Assembly (NCBI GenBank): GCA_028284265.1
Contig: JANQRZ010000018.1
Span: 1-64,000 of the forward strand
Length of the DNA stretch: 64,000 nt
Direction of reading: 5' to 3'
Source of the DNA: Rhodothermales bacterium
GTDB lineage: Bacteria; Bacteroidota; Rhodothermia; Rhodothermales; JANQRZ01
Shown here one piece after another: positions 20,264 through 29,375 of this stretch. Each line of letters begins with the position of its first letter. Within the stretch, counting starts at the first letter, position 1. Below the pieces are notes generated by a model. It ran no database searches and had not been told where the DNA came from. It worked only from the letters and a program-made list of their open reading frames with translations. The position numbers and the translations under genes were made by a program.

Positions 20264-22897
20264 ATGTCCAAGTCCAAACGCAACATCGACCCTACCCTCT
20301 ACCAGATAGGCCGAGTCTGGACGGCGGAGAAGAAGCAGCCTTGGATTACGCATTCCGGTCTAGACCAAGGCGTACATCTCATCCGCCAGCGACTCATGGG
20401 CACGCCACCTCGGTCGGTCATGCTTGTGGGGGAAACCGGGACCGGCAAGACCACACTCATCCAAGCCCTCGGCCAGCGACTTATCTCCGACGACTGGACG
20501 GTGTTCGAGGCCACAGCCACCGATGTGATGGCCGGGCAGACCTACATGGGCCAACTGGAAGACCAGTTCCAGCGCCTCGTCGCCGCGCTCGAACAGCCGA
20601 AGACGCTGTGGGTCGTGCCACGCTTTCACGAACTGGCCCACGCAGGACGCCACCAGTACAACCCAGTCAGCGTGCTCGACCAGCTCCTCCCGATCATCCA
20701 ACGGGGGCAAATCCGGGTCGTGGCGGAGGTACCAGCGGGCGCATACCGCCAACTCACGGCACAGCAGCCCCAGCTTCGGGCGGCGATGGATGCGGTGAAC
20801 GTGCCCGCGCAATCGTCCCAGGCCTCGCTCAGCCTCGCCCAAGCTTGGGCCGAGCGCGCCGTCAAGCCGGGCACCTCGCCGCTGGCCTCGGACAATGTGC
20901 TGACCGAAGCGCTCACGCTCGCCCGGCAGTACCTACCCGGACTCGCCCTTCCCGGCTCCCTGTTCCGGTTGCTGCACCTCGCCCGCACGGAGGCCGATGC
21001 CATCAGCCCGGCCTCCCCGAATCGCATCAAACCGGAGCACCTCCTCACCACGCTCCGGGCGATGACCGGCCTCCCCGACGTCGTGCTCGACGACCGCGAG
21101 GCGCTCGATCTCGACGCCCTCCAACACCATTTTCGCAGCCGTGTGCTCGGCCAAGACGAGGCCGTGCAGGTGCTCGTGGACCGCGTGGCGATGATCAAGG
21201 CGGGACTTACCGACCCCTCGCGCCCATCCGGCGTGTTCCTATTCGTCGGCCCCACCGGAACGGGCAAGACGGAGATCGCCAAAGCACTGGCCGAGTACCT
21301 CTTCGGCTCGACCGAGCGGCTGGTCCGGCTTGACATGAGCGAGTTCCAGACATCTGACTCGCTCGATCGCATCCTCGGAGCCGGGATCGGCTCAGGCGAT
21401 CAGTCGGCGCTGGTCGATGAAGTACGCAAGCATCCGTTCTCGGTCCTCCTCCTCGACGAGTTCGAGAAAGCTGCGCCGAGCATCTGGGACCTCTTCCTCC
21501 AAGTCTTCGACGACGGACGCCTGACGGACCGGCTCGGCCAAACGGTCGACTTTCGGCACACGATTGTCATTATGACGAGCAACCTCGGTGCGGCGGTCCA
21601 GACTGCGCCGGGCATCGGGTTCGGGGCCGCCCCCGACGGATTCAACGCGGATCGCGTAGCCCAGTCTCTCGGCGACGTATTCCGACCCGAGTTCATCAAC
21701 CGGCTCGACCGCGTCGTCACGTTCCAACCCCTCAGCCGTTCGACGATGCGAACTCTGCTCCAGCACGAGCTTCGGGCAATCCTCGCCCGGCGTGGGCTGC
21801 GGCAGCGCCCGTGGGCGGTCGAGTGGGATCAGAGCGCCATCGAGTTTCTCTTGGAGGAAGGGTTTACACCCGACCTCGGAGCACGGCCGCTCAAGCGAGC
21901 GGTGGAACGCCACCTGCTGGCCCCGCTGGCCCGCGTGATGGTGGCCCACGCCGTCCCCGAAGGCGACCAGTTCCTGTTCATCCGGGCCGGACAAGATGGA
22001 CTCAAAGCAGAGTTCGTAGACCCCGACGCCGACGGCATCCCGGAGATTGAGGAGTCCGATGCCGAGCGCACGCTCCAAGCCATCGTGCTCGACCCCTATG
22101 GAACCGCCGAGGACCTCGGCCTGCTTCGTGCAGTCCACGAGCGGCTGGAGGAAAAACTGGCGGCACCGGACTGGAACGACGCCAAGGCGGAGTCGCTGCA
22201 GCGCATGGCCGACCCCGATTTTTGGAGCGACGAGGGACGGTTCGCGCTGCTCGGCGAGGCCGAATACCGTGAGCGCATCGAGGCCGGGCTGGACACCGCA
22301 GCCTCGCTCCTAGAACGCCTGACGGGACCGGAGCGAGTGAGTGCTCCACCGCGTCTCGTCGGGCGACTCGCGCAGCAACTCTTCCTCGTCGATGAAGCTC
22401 TATCGACGCTCGAAGCTAACGAACCGCACGACGCCTACCTCCACGTAGAAGCAGGCGACCTGGGCGATCAGGCCGCACAGCGCATCGGTGCGATGTACCG
22501 TTCGTGGGCGCGCCACCGACGGATGCGACTCGACGTGCTCGATGAGGCGAGGAAACCGTATGCCCTCACCTTGGCCGTCTCCGGCTTCGGGGCGTATCGT
22601 CTCCTCCGGTCCGAAAACGGACTCCATGTTTTCGAGCACACCGAGAAGGGCGAGAAGAAACGCGCGACCGTCCGCGTCCGCGTGGAGCCTCAGCCCAGCC
22701 GCCCAGCCACATCACCCAACGAGGCACGCAGCCAAGCGCAGGAAGCCTTCGCCGGTCAACCGGCCCGGCTCGTCATCGTCCGCCGCTACCGCGAGGGCAA
22801 GAACCCGCTCGTGCGCGACACGCCTAAAGCGTGGCGCACCGGACGCATCGACCGCGTGCTCAACGGGGACTTCGACCTCTTCGCCGGAATCTCCTGA
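20264..22897 (+). CDS. ClpB-like double AAA+ ATPase fused to a GGQ-less RF2-like release-factor module
   Basis: The ATG at 20264 gives 877 residues. There is no Clp N-domain and no ClpB coiled-coil M-domain. AAA+ module 1 (about 35-240) has Walker A GETGTGKT (56-63), but its Walker B position reads LWVVPRFHE, lacking both acids. Module 2 (about 290-575) is complete, with GPTGTGKT (329-336), LLLDEF (395-400), sensor-1 TSN (438-440), RPEFINRLD (474-482) and sensor-2 GARPLKR (539-545). The C-terminus resembles RF2: ADPDFWSDEGR (649-659), EAGDLGDQAAQR then MYRSWA (729-749), GAYRLLRSENGLHVF (776-790), and VLNGDFDLF (865-873) as the domain-4 end. The GGQ domain is replaced by a linker of about 25 residues. 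A ribosome-directed unfoldase role is inference. Confidence 0.88.
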   Translation: MSKSKRNIDPTLYQIGRVWTAEKKQPWITHSGLDQGVHLIRQRLMGTPPRSVMLVGETGTGKTTLIQALGQRLISDDWTVFEATATDVMAGQTYMGQLEDQFQRLVAALEQPKTLWVVPRFHELAHAGRHQYNPVSVLDQLLPIIQRGQIRVVAEVPAGAYRQLTAQQPQLRAAMDAVNVPAQSSQASLSLAQAWAERAVKPGTSPLASDNVLTEALTLARQYLPGLALPGSLFRLLHLARTEADAISPASPNRIKPEHLLTTLRAMTGLPDVVLDDREALDLDALQHHFRSRVLGQDEAVQVLVDRVAMIKAGLTDPSRPSGVFLFVGPTGTGKTEIAKALAEYLFGSTERLVRLDMSEFQTSDSLDRILGAGIGSGDQSALVDEVRKHPFSVLLLDEFEKAAPSIWDLFLQVFDDGRLTDRLGQTVDFRHTIVIMTSNLGAAVQTAPGIGFGAAPDGFNADRVAQSLGDVFRPEFINRLDRVVTFQPLSRSTMRTLLQHELRAILARRGLRQRPWAVEWDQSAIEFLLEEGFTPDLGARPLKRAVERHLLAPLARVMVAHAVPEGDQFLFIRAGQDGLKAEFVDPDADGIPEIEESDAERTLQAIVLDPYGTAEDLGLLRAVHERLEEKLAAPDWNDAKAESLQRMADPDFWSDEGRFALLGEAEYRERIEAGLDTAASLLERLTGPERVSAPPRLVGRLAQQLFLVDEALSTLEANEPHDAYLHVEAGDLGDQAAQRIGAMYRSWARHRRMRLDVLDEARKPYALTLAVSGFGAYRLLRSENGLHVFEHTEKGEKKRATVRVRVEPQPSRPATSPNEARSQAQEAFAGQPARLVIVRRYREGKNPLVRDTPKAWRTGRIDRVLNGDFDLFAGIS

Positions 22898-22904
22898 ACG
22901 ACAA

Positions 22905-22939
22905 GAAGGGCCGCCGGAATCTTGTTCCAGCGGCCCTTC
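22905..22939. terminator. Bidirectional hairpin between the AAA+/RF fusion and tRNA-Ala
   Basis: A 10-bp perfect stem (GAAGGGCCGC at 22905-22914 with GCGGCCCTTC at 22930-22939) is extended by a second 4-bp GGAA/TTCC stem inside. It sits 7 bases past the stop codon of the fusion gene and 5 bases beyond the 3' end of the convergent tRNA. A U-rich run is weak on either side, but the position suits termination of both transcripts. Confidence 0.65.
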
Positions 22940-22944
22940 GGATG

Positions 22945-23017
22945 TGGAGCATAGCGGATTCGAACCGCTGACCTCCTCGCTGCCAGCGAGGCGCTCTACC
23001 AACTGAGCTAATGCCCC
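22945..23017 (-). tRNA. tRNA-Ala (anticodon GGC)
   Basis: Read on the minus strand, the 73 bases fold into a complete cloverleaf. The acceptor stem is GGGGCAT/ATGCTCC with the G3-U70 wobble that marks alanine tRNAs. The D-arm GCTC/GAGC, anticodon stem CCTCG/CGAGG with loop CTGGCAG (anticodon GGC), and T-arm AGCGG/CCGCT with TTCGAAT are all intact. The discriminator is A. CCA is not encoded. The gene is convergent with the AAA+/RF fusion gene. Confidence 0.96.
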
Positions 23018-23147
23018 AGAGTATTCGGCAGAGGCAGGCAATCTACTATGCACCGCCGGGGCATGTCAATGGAGACCGGGCGAAGACACAGCGTGCTGTA
23101 GATCACTACACGGTATCTTTCGACCCCTCTCCTCTTGCTGCCCGTCC

Positions 23148-25601
23148 ATGCCCGACACCCCTGCCCTCCCGGTCTACATCGCCAAGTTCGGAGGCACGTC
23201 GGTGGCGACGCCGGAGCGGGTGCGCGAGGTGGTCCGGCTTGTGGTCGAGATGCCGCTGCGCCGGGTGGTCGTCACCTCAGCGTTTGGCGGCGTGACAGAC
23301 AAGCTGCTCGCTGCTATCGACGCGGCGAAGGGCCGGACGGACGAGCACCACGCGATCCTCGACGCCCTCCGCACGCGCCATGCCGAAGCGCTCGTTGCGC
23401 TCGTACCCGAGTCGGAGCAGGAGGCTATTCGTGCTCGGATGGAAGCGAGCTTCGAGGCAACGGCTGAGTTGCTGCACGGAGTCTACTTGCTGCGCGAATG
23501 CACCCTTCGCTTTCAGGATGCAATCATCTCGGCAGGCGAGCGGCTGTCGGCTCCCCTTGTTGCCGCCGCATTCCGTCAGGCCGGGCATGCTGCCGTTGCT
23601 CTCGACGCCACGAGTCTGATCCGCACCGACGATGACTTCGGCGAAGCCGCCGTGGACTTCGCCACCACCCGGTCGCTCGTTCAAGCCCGCTTTGCCGAGA
23701 TCGACACGGACACCATCCCCGTCGTCACCGGTTTTGTCGCCTCGACCGACGAGGGCGTCACGACCACGCTCGGGCGGTCGGGGAGCGACTACACAGCAAC
23801 GATCCTCGGCGGAGCACTCGATGCTGAGGAGGTCATCATCTGGACCGACGTGGACGGGGTCCTCTCCGCCGATCCGCGCATCGTGCCGGAGGCATTTACG
23901 CTGCCGCACCTCTCCTACCGCGAGGCGGCGGAGTTGGCCCACTTCGGCGCGAAGGTGCTGCACCCACGCACGATGCGCCCGCTCGAAAGCGCCCGCATCC
24001 CGCTTCGCATCAAAAACACGATGCGCCCCGAGGCCTACGGCACCCTTGTCACCGCCGACCCACCCAAGGGCGAGGCGACGATCAAGGCGATCACGTCCGT
24101 CCGCAACGCCGCGCTCGTGACGCTCGAAGGGGCAGGCATCCTCGGCGTGCCCGACCTCACAGCCCGCGCCTTCGAGGCCCTCGCCGAGGCTGAGGTGCCG
24201 GTCCTGCTGATCGCCCAGGCGTCGAGCGAAGGCAGCCTCTGCTTCGCCGTGCGCGGCACCGACGCGGATGAGTCGATTCGCGTCCTCAACCGAGCACTCG
24301 AGCGCGAGTGTGAGCGCGGCGACCTTCACGGCATCTCGGCCCAACCCGGCCTCGCTGTGATCGCAGGCGTCGGCGACGGGATGCAGGATGCGCCCGGCCT
24401 CGCCGGTCGGATGTTCGCCACGTTGGGCCGCGCCCGCGTCAACGTCCTCGCGATTGCCGAGGGCGCGAGCGAGCATAACCTGTCGGCGGTCATCCGCGAC
24501 GCCGACGCAGCCCACGCCGTCGGGGCACTGCACGAGGCGTTTGCGCTGCGCCGCACGCGGGCGCACCTCGTCCTCGTCGGCACCGGAACGATTGGTCGCA
24601 AGCTCCTCGATCTACTCCGTCGGCAGGCCTCGGACCTGCTGGAACGGCACCGGCTGAACCTCTGCTTGGTCGGAGTCGCGGATTCGGAGCGGCTCGTGTG
24701 GGACGCCACAGGCATCCGGTTCAGCGAGGCACAGGACCGGCTGACCGAGGCAGAAAGCGGCGTCCTCGACACGCTCACCGAGCACATCACCTCAGCCCAC
24801 CTCGAACGACTCGTCGTTGTGGATGCGACCGCGTCGGAGGAGGTGGCGCGATGCTATCCTGACTGGCTCCGAGCGGGGGCGGCGGTCGTCACGCCAAACA
24901 AGCAGGCCAACACGCTCGGGCTGGACTTCTACGACGCCGTCCGGCTCGCCGCGCAGGCTGGCGAGGCCCCCTATCTCTACGAGACAACCGTCGGAGCCGG
25001 ACTGTCCGTCCTCTCAACGCTGCGTGACCTCGTCCGTACCGGCGACACCGTACACCGGATCGAGGGCGTACTCTCGGGCACGCTCGCGTTCGTGTGCCAT
25101 GCGATGCGCGACGGTGCGGCGTTCTCCGAGGCCGTCCGTGCTGCCGCCGACCGAGGCTACACTGAACCCGACCCGCGCGACGACCTCTCGGGGGCAGACG
25201 TTGGGCGCAAGCTCGTAATCCTCGCCCGTGAGATGGGACTCCGACCCGAGGCTGTCGAAGTCGAGTCACTCGTCCCCGAGGCACTTCGCGACGTGCCACT
25301 CGCCACGTTCTGGGAGCGACTGTCCGAGGCCGACGCCGCATGGCGCGACCGCCTCGCCGAGGCCGACGCCCAGCTACAATACGTCTCCGTCCTGACGTCC
25401 GACGCGATCCGAGCCGGAATCGAAACCCTATCGCCCGACTCGCCACTGGCGGATCTGCGTGGCGCGGCGAACGTAGTCGCCTTCCACACGGCGCGCTACG
25501 CGGACGACCCGCTCGTCGTGCAAGGACCGGGCGCGAGCGCCGAGATCACGGCCTCCGTCCTCCTCGCCGACATCGTCCGCGCCGCCGAAGCCATGCGATG
25601 A
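23148..25601 (+). CDS. thrA: Bifunctional aspartate kinase / homoserine dehydrogenase
   Basis: The two activities are the first and third steps of the aspartate pathway to threonine, methionine and lysine. The 817-residue protein has an N-terminal aspartokinase with KFGGTSV at residues 13-19, a central pair of ACT regulatory domains (about 310-465), and a homoserine dehydrogenase whose Rossmann motif VLVGTGTIGRKL lies near 474-485. The segment GVLSGTLAFV (about 640) and the DDLSGADVGRKLVILARE region are typical of HSD. It heads an operon with dapB, dapA and dapD, so flux is directed to lysine and diaminopimelate as well as threonine. Feedback by threonine or lysine through the ACT domains is likely. 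Confidence 0.96.
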   Translation: MPDTPALPVYIAKFGGTSVATPERVREVVRLVVEMPLRRVVVTSAFGGVTDKLLAAIDAAKGRTDEHHAILDALRTRHAEALVALVPESEQEAIRARMEASFEATAELLHGVYLLRECTLRFQDAIISAGERLSAPLVAAAFRQAGHAAVALDATSLIRTDDDFGEAAVDFATTRSLVQARFAEIDTDTIPVVTGFVASTDEGVTTTLGRSGSDYTATILGGALDAEEVIIWTDVDGVLSADPRIVPEAFTLPHLSYREAAELAHFGAKVLHPRTMRPLESARIPLRIKNTMRPEAYGTLVTADPPKGEATIKAITSVRNAALVTLEGAGILGVPDLTARAFEALAEAEVPVLLIAQASSEGSLCFAVRGTDADESIRVLNRALERECERGDLHGISAQPGLAVIAGVGDGMQDAPGLAGRMFATLGRARVNVLAIAEGASEHNLSAVIRDADAAHAVGALHEAFALRRTRAHLVLVGTGTIGRKLLDLLRRQASDLLERHRLNLCLVGVADSERLVWDATGIRFSEAQDRLTEAESGVLDTLTEHITSAHLERLVVVDATASEEVARCYPDWLRAGAAVVTPNKQANTLGLDFYDAVRLAAQAGEAPYLYETTVGAGLSVLSTLRDLVRTGDTVHRIEGVLSGTLAFVCHAMRDGAAFSEAVRAAADRGYTEPDPRDDLSGADVGRKLVILAREMGLRPEAVEVESLVPEALRDVPLATFWERLSEADAAWRDRLAEADAQLQYVSVLTSDAIRAGIETLSPDSPLADLRGAANVVAFHTARYADDPLVVQGPGASAEITASVLLADIVRAAEAMR

Positions 25602-25602
25602 G

Positions 25603-26262
25603 ATGAAACAACTCGCCGACGATGTCTATCAGATCGCCTGCATGCCGTTCAGCAGCGTCAACGCCTACCTCGCAGGCGGCGTGCTGTTCGACGCAGGCAC
25701 AAGGCAGTCGGAGGGCACCATCCTGAAGGCGCTACGCGGAAAGACGGTGACGGCCCATGCGCTCACCCATGCCCACCCCGACCACCAAGGCGCGAGTCGT
25801 GCCGTCTGCGAAGCACTCGACCTTCCCCTCTGGTGCGGTACCGCCGATGCCGATGCGATGGAAACGGGCGACTTCGACATTCCACCCAACCCCGTTTCAC
25901 GTTTCGTGGATGCCGTGTGGACCGGCCCGCCGCATCCGGTGGCGCGGCGACTACGCGAGGGCGACGAGGTCGGCGGCTTCACGGCCATCGAGACACCGGG
26001 ACATACGGCGGGACACGTCGCCTACTGGCGTGAGCGCGACCGCACACTGATCGTCGGCGACGTGGTGCGGAACATGAGCTTTGCCACGCTCCTCCCCGGC
26101 CTCCGTGAACCCCCGGCTGTGTTCACGACTGACCTAGCGCAGAACCGCGCCTCGGCGCGCAAGCTGCTCGGCCTCGACCCGGCGCTCGTCCTCTTCGGGC
26201 ACGGGCGACCCATCCGCGACACGGCCCGCTTCAACGCTTTTATTTCCAGCCTCGCTGCGTAA
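25603..26262 (+). CDS. MBL-fold metallo-hydrolase
   Basis: This 219-residue single-domain metallo-beta-lactamase-fold protein has the metal motif HAHPDH at residues 56-61. The other ligands are expected at ETPGHTAGH (about 130-138), the Asp in LIVGDVV (about 150) and LFGHG near the end. The family includes thioesterases, glyoxalase II-like and lactonase enzymes, so the substrate is not predictable. The ATG is one base after the thrA stop codon and the stop codon overlaps the dapB ATG (TAATG). It is therefore translated with the lysine pathway genes. Confidence 0.9.
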   Translation: MKQLADDVYQIACMPFSSVNAYLAGGVLFDAGTRQSEGTILKALRGKTVTAHALTHAHPDHQGASRAVCEALDLPLWCGTADADAMETGDFDIPPNPVSRFVDAVWTGPPHPVARRLREGDEVGGFTAIETPGHTAGHVAYWRERDRTLIVGDVVRNMSFATLLPGLREPPAVFTTDLAQNRASARKLLGLDPALVLFGHGRPIRDTARFNAFISSLAA

Positions 26263-27017
26263 TGTCTCAACCGCTCAACATTGCCCTCGTCGGAATGGGC
26301 CGCATGGGACAGGCCATCGAAGCCCTCGTCGCGGACAGTCCACACACCATCGTCGCCCGGTTCGACGCAACACATCCGCTCGCCGATGTGCGCGACCCAG
26401 AGGACGAACTGGGCGGAGCCGATATCGCCATCGACTTCTCGACGCCTGACGTAGCGCTCGACCACCTCCACCAGTACTGTTTCTGGGGCCTCGACGCCGT
26501 CGTCGGGACGACGGGCTGGACGGACGATCTGGCGAAGGTCGAGGGCTGGGTCGAGGAAGGGCAGAACGGGATTCTGTGGGCACCGAACTTCTCGCTCGGC
26601 GTGGCGGTCCTCGTCCGGGCGATTCGGGGTACGCTCCCCCTCCTCGACCGGCTCGCTGACTACGACCCCTACATCCACGAGGCCCACCACGTCCACAAGC
26701 TCGACAGCCCAAGCGGAACGGCGCTGCTGCTGGCAAACGAACTGCTCGATGGACTGAGCCGTAAGACTCGCATCGAGACTGAGACGCAGCACGGGCGGAT
26801 CGACACCGACGCGCTGCACGTCACGTCGGCGCGGGCCGGAGTGATCTTCGGCGAGCACACGATCCGCATCGACAGCCCGGTAGACCAGCTCATGTTTCGG
26901 CATGTCGCGAAGGGCCGCGAGGCGTTCGCTGCCGGGGCGGTCAGTGCTGCCGCGTGGGTCCACGGTCGCACCGGCCTCTTCACGCTCGATGATATGCTTG
27001 CTGAGTGGATGCCCTAA
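26262..27017 (+). CDS. dapB: 4-hydroxy-tetrahydrodipicolinate reductase
   Basis: DapB reduces the DapA product with NAD(P)H on the way to diaminopimelate and lysine. The 251-residue protein starts with the dinucleotide-binding sequence NIALVGMGRMGQAIEALV. It has the DFSTPDV segment, VVGTTGW, the catalytic region IHEAHHVHKLDSPSGTAL and the C-terminal strand-helix unit. It overlaps the preceding MBL gene by one base (TAATG) and is followed by dapA after 20 bases, a tight operon. The length is slightly below the E. coli enzyme, as in many Bacteroidota. Confidence 0.95.
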   Translation: MSQPLNIALVGMGRMGQAIEALVADSPHTIVARFDATHPLADVRDPEDELGGADIAIDFSTPDVALDHLHQYCFWGLDAVVGTTGWTDDLAKVEGWVEEGQNGILWAPNFSLGVAVLVRAIRGTLPLLDRLADYDPYIHEAHHVHKLDSPSGTALLLANELLDGLSRKTRIETETQHGRIDTDALHVTSARAGVIFGEHTIRIDSPVDQLMFRHVAKGREAFAAGAVSAAAWVHGRTGLFTLDDMLAEWMP

Positions 27018-27037
27018 CCCCCCTCTCCTCTTCTGCC

Positions 27038-27943
27038 ATGCCTGACCTCCTCTTTCGCGGGACCGCCCCCGCCCTCGTCACGCCGTTCACACCGGATGAC
27101 CGGATCGACGAAGTCGCTTTCCGCCGACTGATCGACTTTCAGATCGACGGCGGGATGGAAGCGCTGGTCGTCCTCGGCACGACGGGCGAGAATCCGACCA
27201 TCACGCACGATGAGCGTCGCCGCCTGATCGACCTGACGGTGGAACAGACCGCCGGGCGCGTGCCGGTCATCGTCGGGACCGGGACGAACAACACGGCGCA
27301 GAGCGTGACCTTCTCGAAAGAGGCCGCCGACGCCGGAGCCGACGGACTCCTCGTCGTTGGGCCGTACTACAACAAGCCGACACCCGCCGGTCTGCTTCGC
27401 CACGTCTCGATGATCGCCGACGCGACGGACGCGCCGATCCTATTTTACAACGTCCCCGCCCGCACCGGCTCCAATATCACTGCCGAGACCACGCTCCGCA
27501 TCGCCGAGGCCGTACCGTCGGTCTTCGGGACGAAAGAGGCCAGCGGCAACCTGAACCAGATCGCCGACATCCTCGCTCACCGGCCCGACGGGTTCGGGGT
27601 CTACTCCGGCGACGACGACCTCACGCTCCCGATGCTCGCCCTCGGCGCGGACGGCCTCGTGTCGGTCATCGCGAACGCCGTCCCCGGCGCCGTCTCTGAG
27701 ATGGTCCGCCTCGGACTGCGGGGCGATTTCGAGGCGGCGCGTGCCAAGCACTTCCAGCTCCTCGACGCGATGCGGGCATCGTTCTTCGAGGCCAACCCCG
27801 GCCCGGTCAAGGCGGTCCTCGCCGAGATGGGCATGATGGAAGAATCCGTCCGCCCGCCGCTCGACACCGTCACCCCGGAAACCCGCGCCCGCGTCCTCGA
27901 CGCCTACCGTCCCCACATCCAGCCCGCCCTCTCCAACGTCTAG
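27038..27943 (+). CDS. dapA: 4-hydroxy-tetrahydrodipicolinate synthase
   Basis: DapA condenses pyruvate with aspartate semialdehyde, the committed step to lysine and diaminopimelate. The ATG at 27038 gives [17 protein letters not shown] and a 301-residue TIM-barrel protein; an in-frame ATG at 27005 would overlap dapB and adds no similarity. Signature elements are [27 protein letters not shown] and FGTKEASGN, where the Schiff-base lysine is Lys166. It lies between dapB and dapD in the same orientation. Confidence 0.97.
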   Translation: MPDLLFRGTAPALVTPFTPDDRIDEVAFRRLIDFQIDGGMEALVVLGTTGENPTITHDERRRLIDLTVEQTAGRVPVIVGTGTNNTAQSVTFSKEAADAGADGLLVVGPYYNKPTPAGLLRHVSMIADATDAPILFYNVPARTGSNITAETTLRIAEAVPSVFGTKEASGNLNQIADILAHRPDGFGVYSGDDDLTLPMLALGADGLVSVIANAVPGAVSEMVRLGLRGDFEAARAKHFQLLDAMRASFFEANPGPVKAVLAEMGMMEESVRPPLDTVTPETRARVLDAYRPHIQPALSNV

Positions 27944-27944
27944 C

Positions 27945-28775
27945 ATGTCCGATCTCCGCCAGCGCATCGAGCACCACGTCGCCGCCGACACCCTCGACCG
28001 CACCGCTGCCCTCGCCGACTTCAACGACTTCCTCGACGCGCTCGAATCCGGCACCGTCCGCTCCGCCGAACCGAATGCTGACGGTCGGTGGCGCGCCAAC
28101 GGCTGGGTGAAGCAGGGCATCCTGCTCGGCTTCCGGCTTGGTGAGATGGTGGACTATTCGGACGGTCCGTTCGCCTTCTTCGACAAAGCCACCTACCCGA
28201 CGCAGACGTTCAGCCTCGACCGTGGCGTCCGCGTCGTGCCCGGTGGCTCGACGATCCGGCGTGGGAGCTACGTCTCATCCGGCGTGGTGTGTATGCCGCC
28301 GATGTACGTCAACGTCGGGGCCTACGTGGACGCCGGGACGATGGTCGATTCGCACGCGCTCGTCGGGAGCTGTGCGCAGATCGGGAAGCGGGTTCACCTC
28401 TCGGCGGCGGCGCAGGTCGGCGGCGTCCTCGAACCCATCGGGGCCGTGCCCGTCGTGATCGAGGACGACGTATTCGTCGGCGGCGGGTGCGGGGTCTATG
28501 AAGGCTGCGTAGTGCGAAAGGGCGCGGTCCTCGCGGCGGGTGTCATCCTGACCGGCTCGACGCGGGTCTACGACCTCGCCAACGAGACGATGCTCCAACG
28601 CTCGGGCGATGGACCGCTGGAAATCCCCGCCCGAGCCGTCGTTGTGCCCGGCACCCGGGCCGTCGATTCCGACTTCGGGCGCGCGCACGGCCTGAGCCTG
28701 AGTGCCCCCTGCATCGTCAAGTACCGCGATACCTCAACTGACGCCTCGACCACGCTCGAAGACGCGCTCCGCTAA
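27945..28775 (+). CDS. dapD: Tetrahydrodipicolinate N-succinyltransferase
   Basis: DapD transfers succinyl from succinyl-CoA to tetrahydrodipicolinate, so this organism should use the succinylase branch of lysine synthesis. The 276-residue protein has a helical N-terminal domain followed by a left-handed parallel beta-helix of hexapeptide repeats, visible in the run from [14 protein letters not shown] through [20 protein letters not shown] and GKRVHL. The ATG is one base after the dapA stop codon, so the two are probably translationally coupled. The enzymes for later steps (dapC, dapE, dapF, lysA) are not in the window. Confidence 0.95.
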   Translation: MSDLRQRIEHHVAADTLDRTAALADFNDFLDALESGTVRSAEPNADGRWRANGWVKQGILLGFRLGEMVDYSDGPFAFFDKATYPTQTFSLDRGVRVVPGGSTIRRGSYVSSGVVCMPPMYVNVGAYVDAGTMVDSHALVGSCAQIGKRVHLSAAAQVGGVLEPIGAVPVVIEDDVFVGGGCGVYEGCVVRKGAVLAAGVILTGSTRVYDLANETMLQRSGDGPLEIPARAVVVPGTRAVDSDFGRAHGLSLSAPCIVKYRDTSTDASTTLEDALR

Positions 28776-28783
28776 CCGAGCCG

Positions 28784-29287
28784 CTAGCGCGACTGAATGA
28801 GCGACCAGACGACGGCCACGACCGTCGTGTAGACCGCCGCGCCGAGCCAAAGCGCCCAGACCAGCATCGGCGTCCGCGTGCTGTGTGCGAGGGCGAGGAA
28901 GACGACGAACAGCCCGTTGTGAATCAGCGCGAGGCCGAGCGTGCCCACCGCGATCTGCCCCGGCCCGAGGCGCGGCCCCTCGCTCCCCTCCGACTCGAAC
29001 AACCCGACCACGAAGCCGAGGAGGGTCTTGACGAACATGTGGATGCCCCACGTCCCGTAGAGCATGTCCATCAAGAAGCCCGTCAGAAACCCGGTGGACG
29101 TTCCGGCTACACGCCCGAAGCGAAGCGCAACGAAGGCCACATAGAGCAGCACCACGTCGGGATACGCGCCCCAGAGCTTGAGCCGCCCGAAGACGAGCCA
29201 CTGGAGGGCGACGACGCCGAGGCCGATGAGGACCTGGCGGAGAACGACGGGCATAAGGGACGGGCGCGGGTGGGCGGTGAACGACAT
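28784..29287 (-). CDS. mreD: Rod-shape-determining protein MreD-like membrane protein
   Basis: MreD is an inner-membrane component of the elongasome. The 167-residue product is almost entirely hydrophobic, with about five spans. It has the MreD-type segments AYPDVVLLYVAFVALRFG and GFLTGFLMDMLYGTWGIH. An ATG 11 codons downstream is an equally good start and gives MPVVLRQVLIG. mreB and mreC, its usual neighbours, are not adjacent. It is convergent with dapD with only 8 bases between the stop codons. Confidence 0.78.
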   Translation of the reverse strand: MSFTAHPRPSLMPVVLRQVLIGLGVVALQWLVFGRLKLWGAYPDVVLLYVAFVALRFGRVAGTSTGFLTGFLMDMLYGTWGIHMFVKTLLGFVVGLFESEGSEGPRLGPGQIAVGTLGLALIHNGLFVVFLALAHSTRTPMLVWALWLGAAVYTTVVAVVWSLIQSR

Positions 29288-29375
29288 CCTAAGCTACGGC
29301 AGACACTGAGACGAGAGGCGGCAGAACCTAGCTAGCGCGACGCCGTTTCTTCTTCTTTGCAACCTCGTCTCTGCC

